A program made the translations under genes and the position numbers. From Fodinibius sp050117475 (lineage in GTDB: Bacteria; Bacteroidota; Rhodothermia; Balneolales; Balneolaceae), in NCBI GenBank assembly GCA_050117475.1, contig JASFMR010000031.1:1-32895 (forward strand): a stretch of 32,895 nucleotides of DNA, in the 5' to 3' direction. The notes beneath the pieces are model-generated. The model ran no database searches. It was not told where the DNA came from and was given only the letters and a program-made list of their open reading frames with translations. The first letter of the stretch is position 1. Each line of letters starts with the position of its first letter. Positions 8,340 through 15,322 of the stretch are shown here, piece after piece.

Positions 8340-8993
8340 CTATTCTGGAATTTCATAAGTACAAGAATAATCTCCTTTGGCGATATGTGTGCTTCGCTCT
8401 GCTTTTTCTGATAGAAGTTTTTTATAGAACATTGCCTCTAATTTACACGGCAGCTGGGTTTCTTTAATTACTTCACTAAAAGGACAATTGCATTCTTTTA
8501 TAGTGAATCTCTCCTTCTCTTCGTCAAAACTGAACTCAGGCATAAAACCCTCATCTTCAAGCATCTGCGTTAATTTTTCAATACGCGTTTTAGTATTCTC
8601 TTGCGAAACCCGACTAATAAGGTCTCTGGCTTTTTTTAGTCTCTCTTCCCAAAAAACCCTGAAAAATCCCTCAATGACTTCCTCTTCCCCTCTCGACTTC
8701 AAAAACTTTAGCAATTCCCTGATAAGGATTGATTCCGAGGTCGGAAACAGGCTGTTACCTTTTTGGGTCATTCGGTATTGTAAACTGGGACGGCCCTGAC
8801 CGGAGCGTATGTAGTCGCGTTCAACATAACCATCCAGCTCTAGCTGCAGTAAATGCTCGCGAAGTGTCGTTTTGGCCAAGTCAGTCATCCCAACTGCCTG
8901 GTCTATAGAAAGAATCCCATTTCGTTTAATGAGCTCCAGCAATTTCTTTTTTGATCCTGTAAACATGATTTCCATTTTAATATTCCCATCCAT
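8340..8993 (-). CDS. SufR-like HTH transcriptional regulator with Cys cluster-binding motif
   Basis: A 217-residue DNA-binding regulator of the COG2345/SufR type. The N-terminal third is a winged helix (LLELIKRNGILSIDQAV, TTLREHLLQLELDGYVERD, wing GQGRPSLQYRMT). The C-terminal half carries Cys168, Cys170, Cys183 and Cys211 (ECNCPF, LPCKLE, YSCTYE). Spacing of 13 and 28 between the last three matches what I recall for the Fe-S ligands of cyanobacterial SufR. An Fe-S sensor beside nirK suggests response to NO or oxygen, but that is inference. It lies upstream of nirK on the same strand and divergent from the long operon starting at 9257, well placed to control both. The start could instead be the ATG at 8975, which has a GGGA site upstream. 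Confidence 0.8.
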   Translation of the reverse strand: MDGNIKMEIMFTGSKKKLLELIKRNGILSIDQAVGMTDLAKTTLREHLLQLELDGYVERDYIRSGQGRPSLQYRMTQKGNSLFPTSESILIRELLKFLKSRGEEEVIEGFFRVFWEERLKKARDLISRVSQENTKTRIEKLTQMLEDEGFMPEFSFDEEKERFTIKECNCPFSEVIKETQLPCKLEAMFYKKLLSEKAERSTHIAKGDYSCTYEIPE

Positions 8994-9256
8994 TTCCAGC
9001 GATTTTAAGCAGAAAATATAAAAATATAATAAAGTGGTTAAAACCGTTTTTATAGTTGAAATTAATTTTGCCTGCTCCTACCTTTTGGCTCAAACCATCA
9101 TAAGTTGCCATATTTAAATGACGGTCTATTAAGAGACACTCGAATTGGGATCAAATTCAAAAACACACCGACCAACAACCGGTTTAGAATGAGAAATAGA
9201 AAGCAAAATTCGTATGTTTTGAATAACCATTATCCAAATAATAACGGGAGCAACGT
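8994..9256. promoter_or_regulatory. divergent intergenic region between regulator and 9257 operon
   Basis: 263 bp separate the divergent starts and must contain promoters for both. An ATTTAAAT core at 9112-9119 is the only short symmetric element noticed. For the downstream gene a GGGAG ribosome site is seen at about 9246-9250. Confidence 0.4.
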
Positions 9257-9892
9257 ATGAAGACTATTAAATCACTGATATTTATAACCGTATTGTCAAC
9301 GGCCTTAACAAACATATCAAATGCACAAAACAATATCCCATCATCGGAGGATCAAATTAAAGCGGCTGTGAGCCCCGCCCCTGAAAGTATGCGCGAAGCT
9401 GCTAAAGTACTGGGATATAACCAAGATGGGGAGCTGGTGACTCTTCGAGAAGGAACCAATGAATTAATCTGCCTGGGGGACGATCCCTCTCAGTCAAATT
9501 TTCATGTAGCTTGTTACTATAAAGAGTTGGAACCATTTATGAAATATGGACGTGATCTCCGTGCACTGGGAAAAGACCACAAAGAAGTGGACAGCCTCCG
9601 CGTTGAAGCTATAAAAGCCGGCAAGCTGGAAATGCCTCAAAAACCGATGGCTCTTTACTCATTAACTGGAGGTAGCGATGCTTTTGATTACGCGACGGGG
9701 ACCGTCAAAAATGCCCGCCCCCTTTATGTGGTATATATACCATATGCGACGGAAGCCTCTACCGGTTTATCGAAAAAGCCGGCCAGCAAAGGAGCCCCAT
9801 GGATAATGGAACCGGGAACACCTTGGGCTCATATCATGGTATCGACGGGGCGGATGGTAGGTAGCAATGCAACTGAAGAAAATGACAATTGA
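9257..9892 (+). CDS. secreted protein of unknown function
   Basis: I do not recognise this 211-residue protein. It begins with a signal peptide (about 1-23, ending SNAQ) and the rest is soluble. Notable segments are GTNELICLGDDP, FHVACYYKELEPFM (two cysteines that could form a disulfide or bind metal), an acidic/basic middle, and a C-terminal PWIMEPGTPWAHIMV. It is the first gene of a plus-strand run that includes a globin and His-rich membrane proteins, 12 bp ahead of the next start, and diverges from the Fe-S regulator. The position suggests a periplasmic role connected with nitrite/NO metabolism, but no domain supports this directly. A GGGAG ribosome site precedes the ATG. Confidence 0.8.
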   Translation: MKTIKSLIFITVLSTALTNISNAQNNIPSSEDQIKAAVSPAPESMREAAKVLGYNQDGELVTLREGTNELICLGDDPSQSNFHVACYYKELEPFMKYGRDLRALGKDHKEVDSLRVEAIKAGKLEMPQKPMALYSLTGGSDAFDYATGTVKNARPLYVVYIPYATEASTGLSKKPASKGAPWIMEPGTPWAHIMVSTGRMVGSNATEENDN

Positions 9893-9904
9893 AATCTCTA
9901 ATTG

Positions 9905-11152
9905 ATGGATAGATCCACAGCACAAAATGACAACCTCGATTTCCCCCTGCTGTGGAACCTATCCCTATTATGCTTTATAATTGCCGGGATTACAGGTTTT
10001 GGCTATCGACTGGGGATGGCAGGTGAACTGCCTTTCCCGGTGAACCTGCAAAACGTTCGTCACGCACACTCACACCTGATGTTCTTTGGCTGGGCTGTTC
10101 CACTTCCGCTCTACATTTTATTCCGGCATTTAAGTAATAAACTGCCAACATCGGCACCTGGAATAACCCTGATGAAACATTCCATAGCATCCGGAATGTT
10201 TTTGGGGCTGGCCGCATATCCTTTCTTCTTATTCTATGGATATGGCCCCGTTCCAATCGCTTCTGCTGCTATACCGCTCTCGGTTATTTTAGCCGGGCTG
10301 GTGATGGTTAGCTGGTATTGCTTTGTGATTGGGTATTTAAAAGTAAGAAAAGTGTTAAGCACCGATTTGACTCAGCCCTGGTTCGACGGATCTTTGACAA
10401 TGCTTCTTGTTTGTTCCCTTGGGGCCTGGGGAGTCGCTGCTTTACAATCCGTTGCTCCAGCCAACCAGCTGTTAACCAAAGCGATGACCCACTTTTTCCT
10501 GGCTACTTTTACGGAAGGCTGGGTAGTACTTGCTGTGATTGCCGTGATACTTAAGACACTGAAACTTAAAGAACCGCTACCACTGCCCTCTAATATGCTA
10601 CTGGCCTTTGTTGTATTGGGAGCTCCTTTAACCTTCCCGTATGGAATTTCAAAATCCCTGCTGACCCCTATCCTGCTCATTACGGCACGTATCGGGGGAG
10701 CACTGGCAGCGGCAGGACTGTTACTGATATTATTTAGCGTATTTAAGTCGTTCAAATTAAGGCATTCCATTTGGAAATGGCCCCTTGGTCTCCTTGGGCT
10801 AAAGGCAATGATGCAATTAGCAGCTTCCCTCTTACCATCCGGTTTCTGGCTTGCAGATCACGGGCTGCAAATTTTTTATCTGCATGTACTCCTGCTCGGA
10901 GCACTTACCCTTACTATCGCAGGATTTCTTTGTGAGAAAGGTAATGCTCCCCGTTTTCTTTTTAACTTGTTTGCAGGAGCGGTCATAACCGTATTGCTTA
11001 GCTTGATACTAATGACACGATTTTGGCCACCGGAATGGAGCGGTAACTGGGTTTTTAACGCTGTGGCAGCTGCTGCGCTATTGCCTGTACTTGCAGCCCT
11101 TGTACTTTGGATAAAATTAAGAATGTCAAAATCCGAAAAGACCTATGCATGA
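9905..11152 (+). CDS. polytopic His-rich membrane protein (haem-copper-oxidase/NnrS-like)
   Basis: About 415 residues with roughly 12 hydrophobic helices. The ATG at 9905 is preferred over the TTG one codon earlier. Conserved-looking histidines sit in helices: NVRHAHSHLMFFGW near residue 55, MTHFFLATFTEGW near 200, and DHGLQIFYLHVLLLG near 320. The arrangement recalls haem-binding helices of haem-copper-oxidase subunit I and of NnrS, a haem-copper membrane protein linked to NO tolerance. It is not a standard member of either as far as I can read. It lies 12 bp after the secreted protein and its stop overlaps the globin start by 8 bp, so translation is probably coupled. A haem-binding role in NO handling is inferred from motif and context. 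Confidence 0.7.
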   Translation: MDRSTAQNDNLDFPLLWNLSLLCFIIAGITGFGYRLGMAGELPFPVNLQNVRHAHSHLMFFGWAVPLPLYILFRHLSNKLPTSAPGITLMKHSIASGMFLGLAAYPFFLFYGYGPVPIASAAIPLSVILAGLVMVSWYCFVIGYLKVRKVLSTDLTQPWFDGSLTMLLVCSLGAWGVAALQSVAPANQLLTKAMTHFFLATFTEGWVVLAVIAVILKTLKLKEPLPLPSNMLLAFVVLGAPLTFPYGISKSLLTPILLITARIGGALAAAGLLLILFSVFKSFKLRHSIWKWPLGLLGLKAMMQLAASLLPSGFWLADHGLQIFYLHVLLLGALTLTIAGFLCEKGNAPRFLFNLFAGAVITVLLSLILMTRFWPPEWSGNWVFNAVAAAALLPVLAALVLWIKLRMSKSEKTYA

Positions 11153-11504
11153 TATTAGTAACGATGAGGATATTCGAAAAGTAGTGCACACCTTCTATGG
11201 GAAAGTGCAGGAGGATGAGCGTCTCGGATACATTTTCAATGACTTTGCAAAAGTGAATTGGGATATACATTTGCCAAAAATGGTTAATTTTTGGTCCAAC
11301 CTACTGTTCCAAACCGGGCGATATAAGGGACGCCCATTCCGAAAGCACCTGCCACTCCCAATTAGACAACGTGATTTTAGTCGGTGGTATAATCTTTTTG
11401 AAGAAACGATAGATGAACTATTTGAAGGCAAAAAGGCAGATTACGCCAAAGAAATGGCCGGTAAAATTGCAGTGAGTTTCTCCGTACGTCTTAAGAACGA
11501 GTAA
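11145..11504 (+). CDS. group III truncated haemoglobin
   Basis: A 119-residue cytoplasmic globin. The family pattern is visible: FYGKVQEDERLGYIF, W-D-IHLPKM (E-helix His42), FWSNLLFQTGRYKGRPFRKH with the proximal His68, then DFSRWYNLFEETIDELF. Length matches the compact group III class, for example Campylobacter Ctb. Globins of this class bind O2 and NO; NO protection has been proposed for some. Its start overlaps the preceding membrane-protein stop by 8 bp, which ties it to that protein. The next gene follows after a 118-bp gap that contains a possible G5/C7 hairpin (11565-11593). Confidence 0.92.
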   Translation: MHDISNDEDIRKVVHTFYGKVQEDERLGYIFNDFAKVNWDIHLPKMVNFWSNLLFQTGRYKGRPFRKHLPLPIRQRDFSRWYNLFEETIDELFEGKKADYAKEMAGKIAVSFSVRLKNE

Positions 11505-11622
11505 AATAAATATTCCATGAAACCTTGATTTAATGATATAATTGATCTCATCCAATATCAGTAAGGGGGAAGAAATCCGTTAAGCGCCCCCCCGGATAAT
11601 CAATTCCAATCTTTATCAAAGA

Positions 11623-11832
11623 ATGATGAACAAAAAAGTAGCACATTCAACATTTGAACAACTTTCTGAGAAGATCCGAAATTCATGTATCCAGGCAGCC
11701 CGCGAGGGATTCCGGGAAGCATCAATGAGTGGCCTATGCAGCGAAGGTGCGATGGAAGCGGCCATAGGCGCGATTCAGTCGATTAACCTAGACGAAATTG
11801 TAGCTGACTTTCTTGAAAACTCCAGGAAATGA
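11623..11832 (+). CDS. small helical protein of unknown function
   Basis: 69 residues (or 68, from the second ATG at 11626), predicted all-helical, with Cys22 and Cys39 in IRNSCIQAA and GLCSEGAMEAAIGAIQSI. I recall short proteins with a GLC-x-EG-x-x-EAAIGAIQSL core in bacteria, but know no function. Its stop overlaps the DUF3565 start (ATGA arrangement), so it is probably translated together with that gene. No signal peptide or membrane segment is seen. Confidence 0.7.
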   Translation: MMNKKVAHSTFEQLSEKIRNSCIQAAREGFREASMSGLCSEGAMEAAIGAIQSINLDEIVADFLENSRK

Positions 11833-12038
11833 AGAAAGACATTACCGGTTTTTACAAAGATGATTGCGGAGACTGGGTAGCCAGGTTGGAATGTGGGCAT
11901 ACACAACATGTGCGACACAATCCCCCCTGGACACTTCGCCCATGGGTAACTACAAAAGAAGGCCGAAACAAACACCTGGGCTGCAGGCTTGACTGCAAAA
12001 AATGCGATCGTAATGAACCCAAAGATTTTGATTTATAA
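11829..12038 (+). CDS. DUF3565 family protein, likely zinc-binding
   Basis: 69 residues carrying the DUF3565 pattern: ITGFYKDDCGDWVARLECGHTQHVRHNPPW, then RPWVTT-x-EGR and LGCRLDCKKCD. The CGH, LGC and CKKC groups look like a small zinc site. Members are sometimes annotated pressure-regulated; the molecular role is unknown. It overlaps the preceding gene by 4 bp and the following membrane-protein start by 1 bp (TAATG), so the three are tightly coupled. Confidence 0.88.
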   Translation: MKKDITGFYKDDCGDWVARLECGHTQHVRHNPPWTLRPWVTTKEGRNKHLGCRLDCKKCDRNEPKDFDL

Positions 12039-12481
12039 TGCCACGTATAGCGCGCACATTTATTAAAACAGGCATGCTCTATTTTATGGCATCACTGCTT
12101 ATTGGTGTATTGTTGGAAATAGATACATTTAATCTCCCGGTCCTGATACCCCTGTTTTGGCATATGCTGATGGTTGGTTGGATCACCCAAGTCATCTTTG
12201 GCGTTTCCCTCTGGATGTTTCCGGGTCGGAACAGGAAAGAAGGCTTCAGGAACCAACGGCTGGGCTGGCTGGCCTACTTTTTTTTAAATTTGGGTCTGCT
12301 CTTGCGTATTTTTGCTGAGCCTGTACTCAACTACTCAGAGAGTCCAATCTGGAAAAACCTAATCCTTATTTCGGCCATCGCACAGCTTAGTGCTGTAGGC
12401 ACCTATGTAGTTGAGATGTGGCCTCGCATACAATCCAAAAAACAGCAACGCAGACAACGCCGTAAAAAAAAGAAAGGATAA
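12038..12481 (+). CDS. four-helix membrane protein resembling part of haem-copper-oxidase subunit I
   Basis: 147 residues with four hydrophobic helices and a very basic tail (residues about 132-147, mostly K, R and Q). The second helix holds His42 in FWHMLMVGWITQVIFGVSLWMFP. This layout, a His about five residues before G-W and an aromatic-P end to the helix, resembles helix II of NorB/CcoN-type subunits, where the His binds the low-spin haem. The protein is far too short to be a full oxidase. Start and stop overlap or abut its neighbours. It may pair with the next gene's product; that is inference. Confidence 0.65.
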   Translation: MPRIARTFIKTGMLYFMASLLIGVLLEIDTFNLPVLIPLFWHMLMVGWITQVIFGVSLWMFPGRNRKEGFRNQRLGWLAYFFLNLGLLLRIFAEPVLNYSESPIWKNLILISAIAQLSAVGTYVVEMWPRIQSKKQQRRQRRKKKKG

Positions 12482-12482
12482 C

Positions 12483-12896
12483 ATGCCCCTTCCCACCCGC
12501 TGGATGATCCGCTGCTCCCTGATTTACCTGTTAACAGGATTTCTGACCGGGGCACTATTACTTTTGGGCAAAGCCTACCCGGTTTTCTCCAGGCTTTGGA
12601 TACTCCTGCCTATACATATCGAAATAATGATTTTTGGCTTTATCATTCAATTCACACTTGGTACCGCCTATTGGATCTTACCGCGTTACCTGAAAGGGAA
12701 GTATCCCCGGGGAAACCCGACGGCGGGAAAACTTGTGGCCGGATTAATAAATTTGGGAATTGTGCTGAATGTTATCTGTTTTTTAAATATTCTGCCAAAG
12801 ATCGGATCTCTAATAGGTCGATCATTGGAGTTTGGATCAGTTATACTATTTGTTTTATTGCATTGGAATCGCATCGTGAGTTATAAAAACAACTAA
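12483..12896 (+). CDS. four-helix membrane protein resembling part of haem-copper-oxidase subunit I (second)
   Basis: About 137 residues from the ATG at 12483, chosen because AAAGGA lies just before it and it follows the previous stop by one base; a longer frame from 12411 would overlap the previous gene by 71 bp. Four hydrophobic helices are visible. Helix II reads LPIHIEIMIFGFIIQ, then LGTAYWILPRYLKGKYP, close to the CcoN/NorB helix II pattern in which a His (here His45) ligates haem and Y-x-x-x-x-R/P ends the helix. It shares the G-[WF]-I-x-Q, LG/FG and W-[MI]-[FL]-P framework with the preceding protein, so the two are likely distant paralogues. Neither has the catalytic three-His copper site. 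Confidence 0.65.
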   Translation: MPLPTRWMIRCSLIYLLTGFLTGALLLLGKAYPVFSRLWILLPIHIEIMIFGFIIQFTLGTAYWILPRYLKGKYPRGNPTAGKLVAGLINLGIVLNVICFLNILPKIGSLIGRSLEFGSVILFVLLHWNRIVSYKNN

Positions 12897-12933
12897 TTTA
12901 AAGGAATCGAAATAATATTTAACCAATAAAATC

Positions 12934-14220
12934 ATGGCCCAAGAACATTATACGACTGCTGAAGAAGCTGTAAAACTTATTAATTCGAGAGATCGGGTAT
13001 ATATTCATAGCGTAGCTGCTGCCCCCCACCATCTGCTGGAAGCCATGACTGACCGCGCTGATGAGCTGAAGGATGTAGAGCTGATTCAACTTCATACGGA
13101 GGGGCCGGCAGTATATGCGGATCCTAAATACAGAGACAGTTTTCATGTGAACGCCCTTTTTGTGGGAGGCAATGTCCGCAAGGCCGTCAATGAAGGCCGG
13201 GGTGATTATTTGCCTATTTTCCTGAGTGAGGTTCCCCAGCTTTTTCGAAACAATATTTTGCCTCTCGATGTAGCCTTGGTACAGGTCTCCCCACCGGACA
13301 AACACGGTTTTTGCTCACTGGGCGTCTCTGTGGATTCAACCCGGGCAGCCGTTCAAATGGCAAAGAAGGTTATTGCCCAAGTCAATCCGCAAATGCCCCG
13401 GACCCATGGTGACGGCATGGTACCTGTTTCCCGCTTTGATGCCATGGTTGAGTACGATGCCCCACTTCCCGAATTTAAATTGAATGGCCCCGGGGAAATT
13501 GAAAAAAAAATAGGCAAATACTGTTCGGAATTGGTTGAAGACGGAGCCACTCTTCAAATGGGGATTGGAGCTATACCGGATGCCGTACTCAAGGCCTTGA
13601 CCAACCATAAAGACCTAGGAATACATACAGAAATGTTTTCAGATGGTGTTATGGAGCTGGTTAAGAAAGGCGTCATCAATGGCAGAAAGAAGCGAAAACA
13701 TCCCGAGAAAATAGTATCCAGTTTTTTGATGGGATCCCAGGAGCTGTATGATTTTGTGGATGATAACCCCCAGGTTGCGATGCTGGATGTAGCTTATGTT
13801 AATGATACGGCTGTAATAAGGAAAAATCCCAAGGTAACGGCTATCAACAGTGCCATTGAAGTAGATGTCACCGGCCAAGTATGCGCTGATAGTATTGGTA
13901 CCTATCACTATTCGGGGGTTGGGGGACAAATGGATTTTATTCGCGGTGCCTCCCTATCGGAGGGCGGAAAACCAATCATTGCCCTTCCTTCGGTGACCAG
14001 CCGTGGCGAATCACGTATTGTGCCTTTCCTGAAAAAAGGTGCCGGTGTCGTAACCACAAGAGCACACGTACATTATGTGGTCACGGAATACGGTATTGCC
14101 AACCTTTATGGAAAAACAATGAGGCAGAGAGCGCGAGCTCTTATCGATATTGCACATCCTGATCTCCGTGAAGAACTTGAAGAACAGAGCCGTGAACGTT
14201 TTCACCTGGAGCACGCTTGA
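12934..14220 (+). CDS. acetyl-CoA hydrolase / CoA-transferase family protein (4-hydroxybutyrate CoA-transferase type)
   Basis: Moves CoA between acyl groups, or hydrolyses acetyl-CoA, in the cytoplasm. The 428 residues fit the Cat1/Cat2 family. Key features are the N-terminal CoA-transferase half (VALVQVSPPDKHGFCSLG), the probable catalytic Glu233 in GIHTEMFSDG, LQMGIGAIPDAV, YSGVGGQMDFIRGA, and the C-terminal VTEYGIANLYGKTMRQRARALI. Substrate preference cannot be read. It starts 37 bp after the second small membrane protein, so it may be in the same transcript, though its role there is not obvious. It is followed by a strong terminator. Confidence 0.88.
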   Translation: MAQEHYTTAEEAVKLINSRDRVYIHSVAAAPHHLLEAMTDRADELKDVELIQLHTEGPAVYADPKYRDSFHVNALFVGGNVRKAVNEGRGDYLPIFLSEVPQLFRNNILPLDVALVQVSPPDKHGFCSLGVSVDSTRAAVQMAKKVIAQVNPQMPRTHGDGMVPVSRFDAMVEYDAPLPEFKLNGPGEIEKKIGKYCSELVEDGATLQMGIGAIPDAVLKALTNHKDLGIHTEMFSDGVMELVKKGVINGRKKRKHPEKIVSSFLMGSQELYDFVDDNPQVAMLDVAYVNDTAVIRKNPKVTAINSAIEVDVTGQVCADSIGTYHYSGVGGQMDFIRGASLSEGGKPIIALPSVTSRGESRIVPFLKKGAGVVTTRAHVHYVVTEYGIANLYGKTMRQRARALIDIAHPDLREELEEQSRERFHLEHA

Positions 14221-14260
14221 GTAAAGCGTCGAATAAAGCAGTGCATTCACCCCCTTAAAC

Positions 14261-14291
14261 AAAAAAAGGCGGCTTGGAAAGCCGCCTTTTT
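14261..14291. terminator. bidirectional intrinsic terminator
   Basis: GGCGGCTT (14268-14275) pairs with AAGCCGCC (14279-14286) around a GGA loop, with A7 on the left and T5 on the right. It serves the CoA-transferase on the plus strand and the convergent azurin lipoprotein on the minus strand. Confidence 0.92.
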
Positions 14292-14308
14292 ACATCGTGA
14301 ATCAACGG

Positions 14309-14908
14309 TTACATAGAAGTGGCTTCCCCCTCCACCTTGAGTATTCCTTTCATCCCAGAAGCATAGTGTCCTGGAAAACTACAGAGATAAGTATATTCAC
14401 CGGTTTCTTCGGGAGCAGTAAAAGTAATTTCGTTTGTTTCCCCCCCTGCTGATAATGGCACATGAGCAATAATAGAATCCATCATATCTGAAGGAACATA
14501 ATCATTGTCTTTTGCCTTCATAGCGGCCTGGTCAAAAGCTTCGGGATCAGCGGATTTTTTGAGTAAAACCCAATTGTGTGCCATAGCGGTTGCAGGCAGC
14601 TTACTTCGTGTAGTCAAACGAATACGTATCGTCTCACCGGGCTTAACCGTAATCGATTTTACTTCCGGCAGATTGTCTTGTCCTATGGGATCACCAACAG
14701 CAACACCCTCGGCACTTTCCTCGATAACATATCTCATTTGATCAATACCGATCAGGTGAATCGTTCGAACGGTGTCATTTTCGTTAGCCATCGTCTGCTC
14801 TTGCGATTCAGAAGAAGAACTTTCGGTTTGTTGTTCTTTTTGTGATCCACCACCGCAACCGACGAACAGTACTAAAGAAAGCGCGGCAACAAAGTTAAGA
14901 ATTTTCAT
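14309..14908 (-). CDS. azurin-like blue copper lipoprotein
   Basis: Membrane-anchored electron carrier. A lipobox ends at Cys18 (LVLFVGC), followed by a Ser/Gln/Glu-rich linker to about residue 47. The cupredoxin domain carries copper ligands His111 (AMAHNW), Cys176, His181 and Met186 (CSFPGHYASGM). Compared with the secreted paralogue at 6353-6829 it has the lipid anchor and linker, and an extra stretch after DQMRY (about residues 61-80). It is convergent with the CoA-transferase and separated by the shared terminator. A role as a docking electron donor for NirK or another reductase is plausible from context. Confidence 0.88.
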   Translation of the reverse strand: MKILNFVAALSLVLFVGCGGGSQKEQQTESSSSESQEQTMANENDTVRTIHLIGIDQMRYVIEESAEGVAVGDPIGQDNLPEVKSITVKPGETIRIRLTTRSKLPATAMAHNWVLLKKSADPEAFDQAAMKAKDNDYVPSDMMDSIIAHVPLSAGGETNEITFTAPEETGEYTYLCSFPGHYASGMKGILKVEGEATSM

Positions 14909-15322
14909 AATGCGTAATAGTTTTTAATTGTAATTAATTATACCCAATTGAGCAACAAAGCCCGTCTGGGAAAAATTCAACGATAATGCTTTTTAAAGCA
15001 CTTTTTTCAACCTGTTGATTTGCTAATTGTTTCATGAGAGTTTCTCACCCAAAAAACACCAACAATCAACATCTTAATGAAAGTTTCTAAGCCCACAAAT
15101 TACGGAAAAACTTGAAAAATAATTAATAAAATATGCCTCCATTTCTTTAAAAATAATGGGCTTACCGGCTAATATCATCAACCCGTATTTTCTTTAACTT
15201 GCGTATTTTCAATAGTTTATAGTTGCTTTTAAAATTTATAATGAGCTATTTGAATAAACATATAGCATTTGGGATATGTGATAAACAAAAACTAAAAAGA
15301 TTCATCGTGAAGGGGTTTAGTT
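14909..15322. promoter_or_regulatory. divergent intergenic region with imperfect tandem repeat (414 bp)
   Basis: No gene is visible between the azurin lipoprotein and the Bor-like lipoprotein. It holds two similar direct repeats, ATGAGAGTTTCTCACCCA (15034-15051) and ATGAAAGTTTCTAAGCCCA (15077-15095), 43 bp apart start to start, about four helical turns. A GTTGATT (15014-15020) / AATCAAC (15064-15070) pair encloses the first copy. These are candidate binding sites for the azurin promoter on the minus strand. Confidence 0.4.

Noticed and set aside
9112..9119. ATTTAAAT core as an NsrR-type site
   Set aside because: Only eight AT bases match and the flanks do not continue the symmetry; this occurs often by chance.
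11565..11593. GGGGG/CCCCCCC hairpin between the globin and the small helical protein genes
   Set aside because: The five-pair stem with a 17-base loop and no T-run is too weak to call a terminator.
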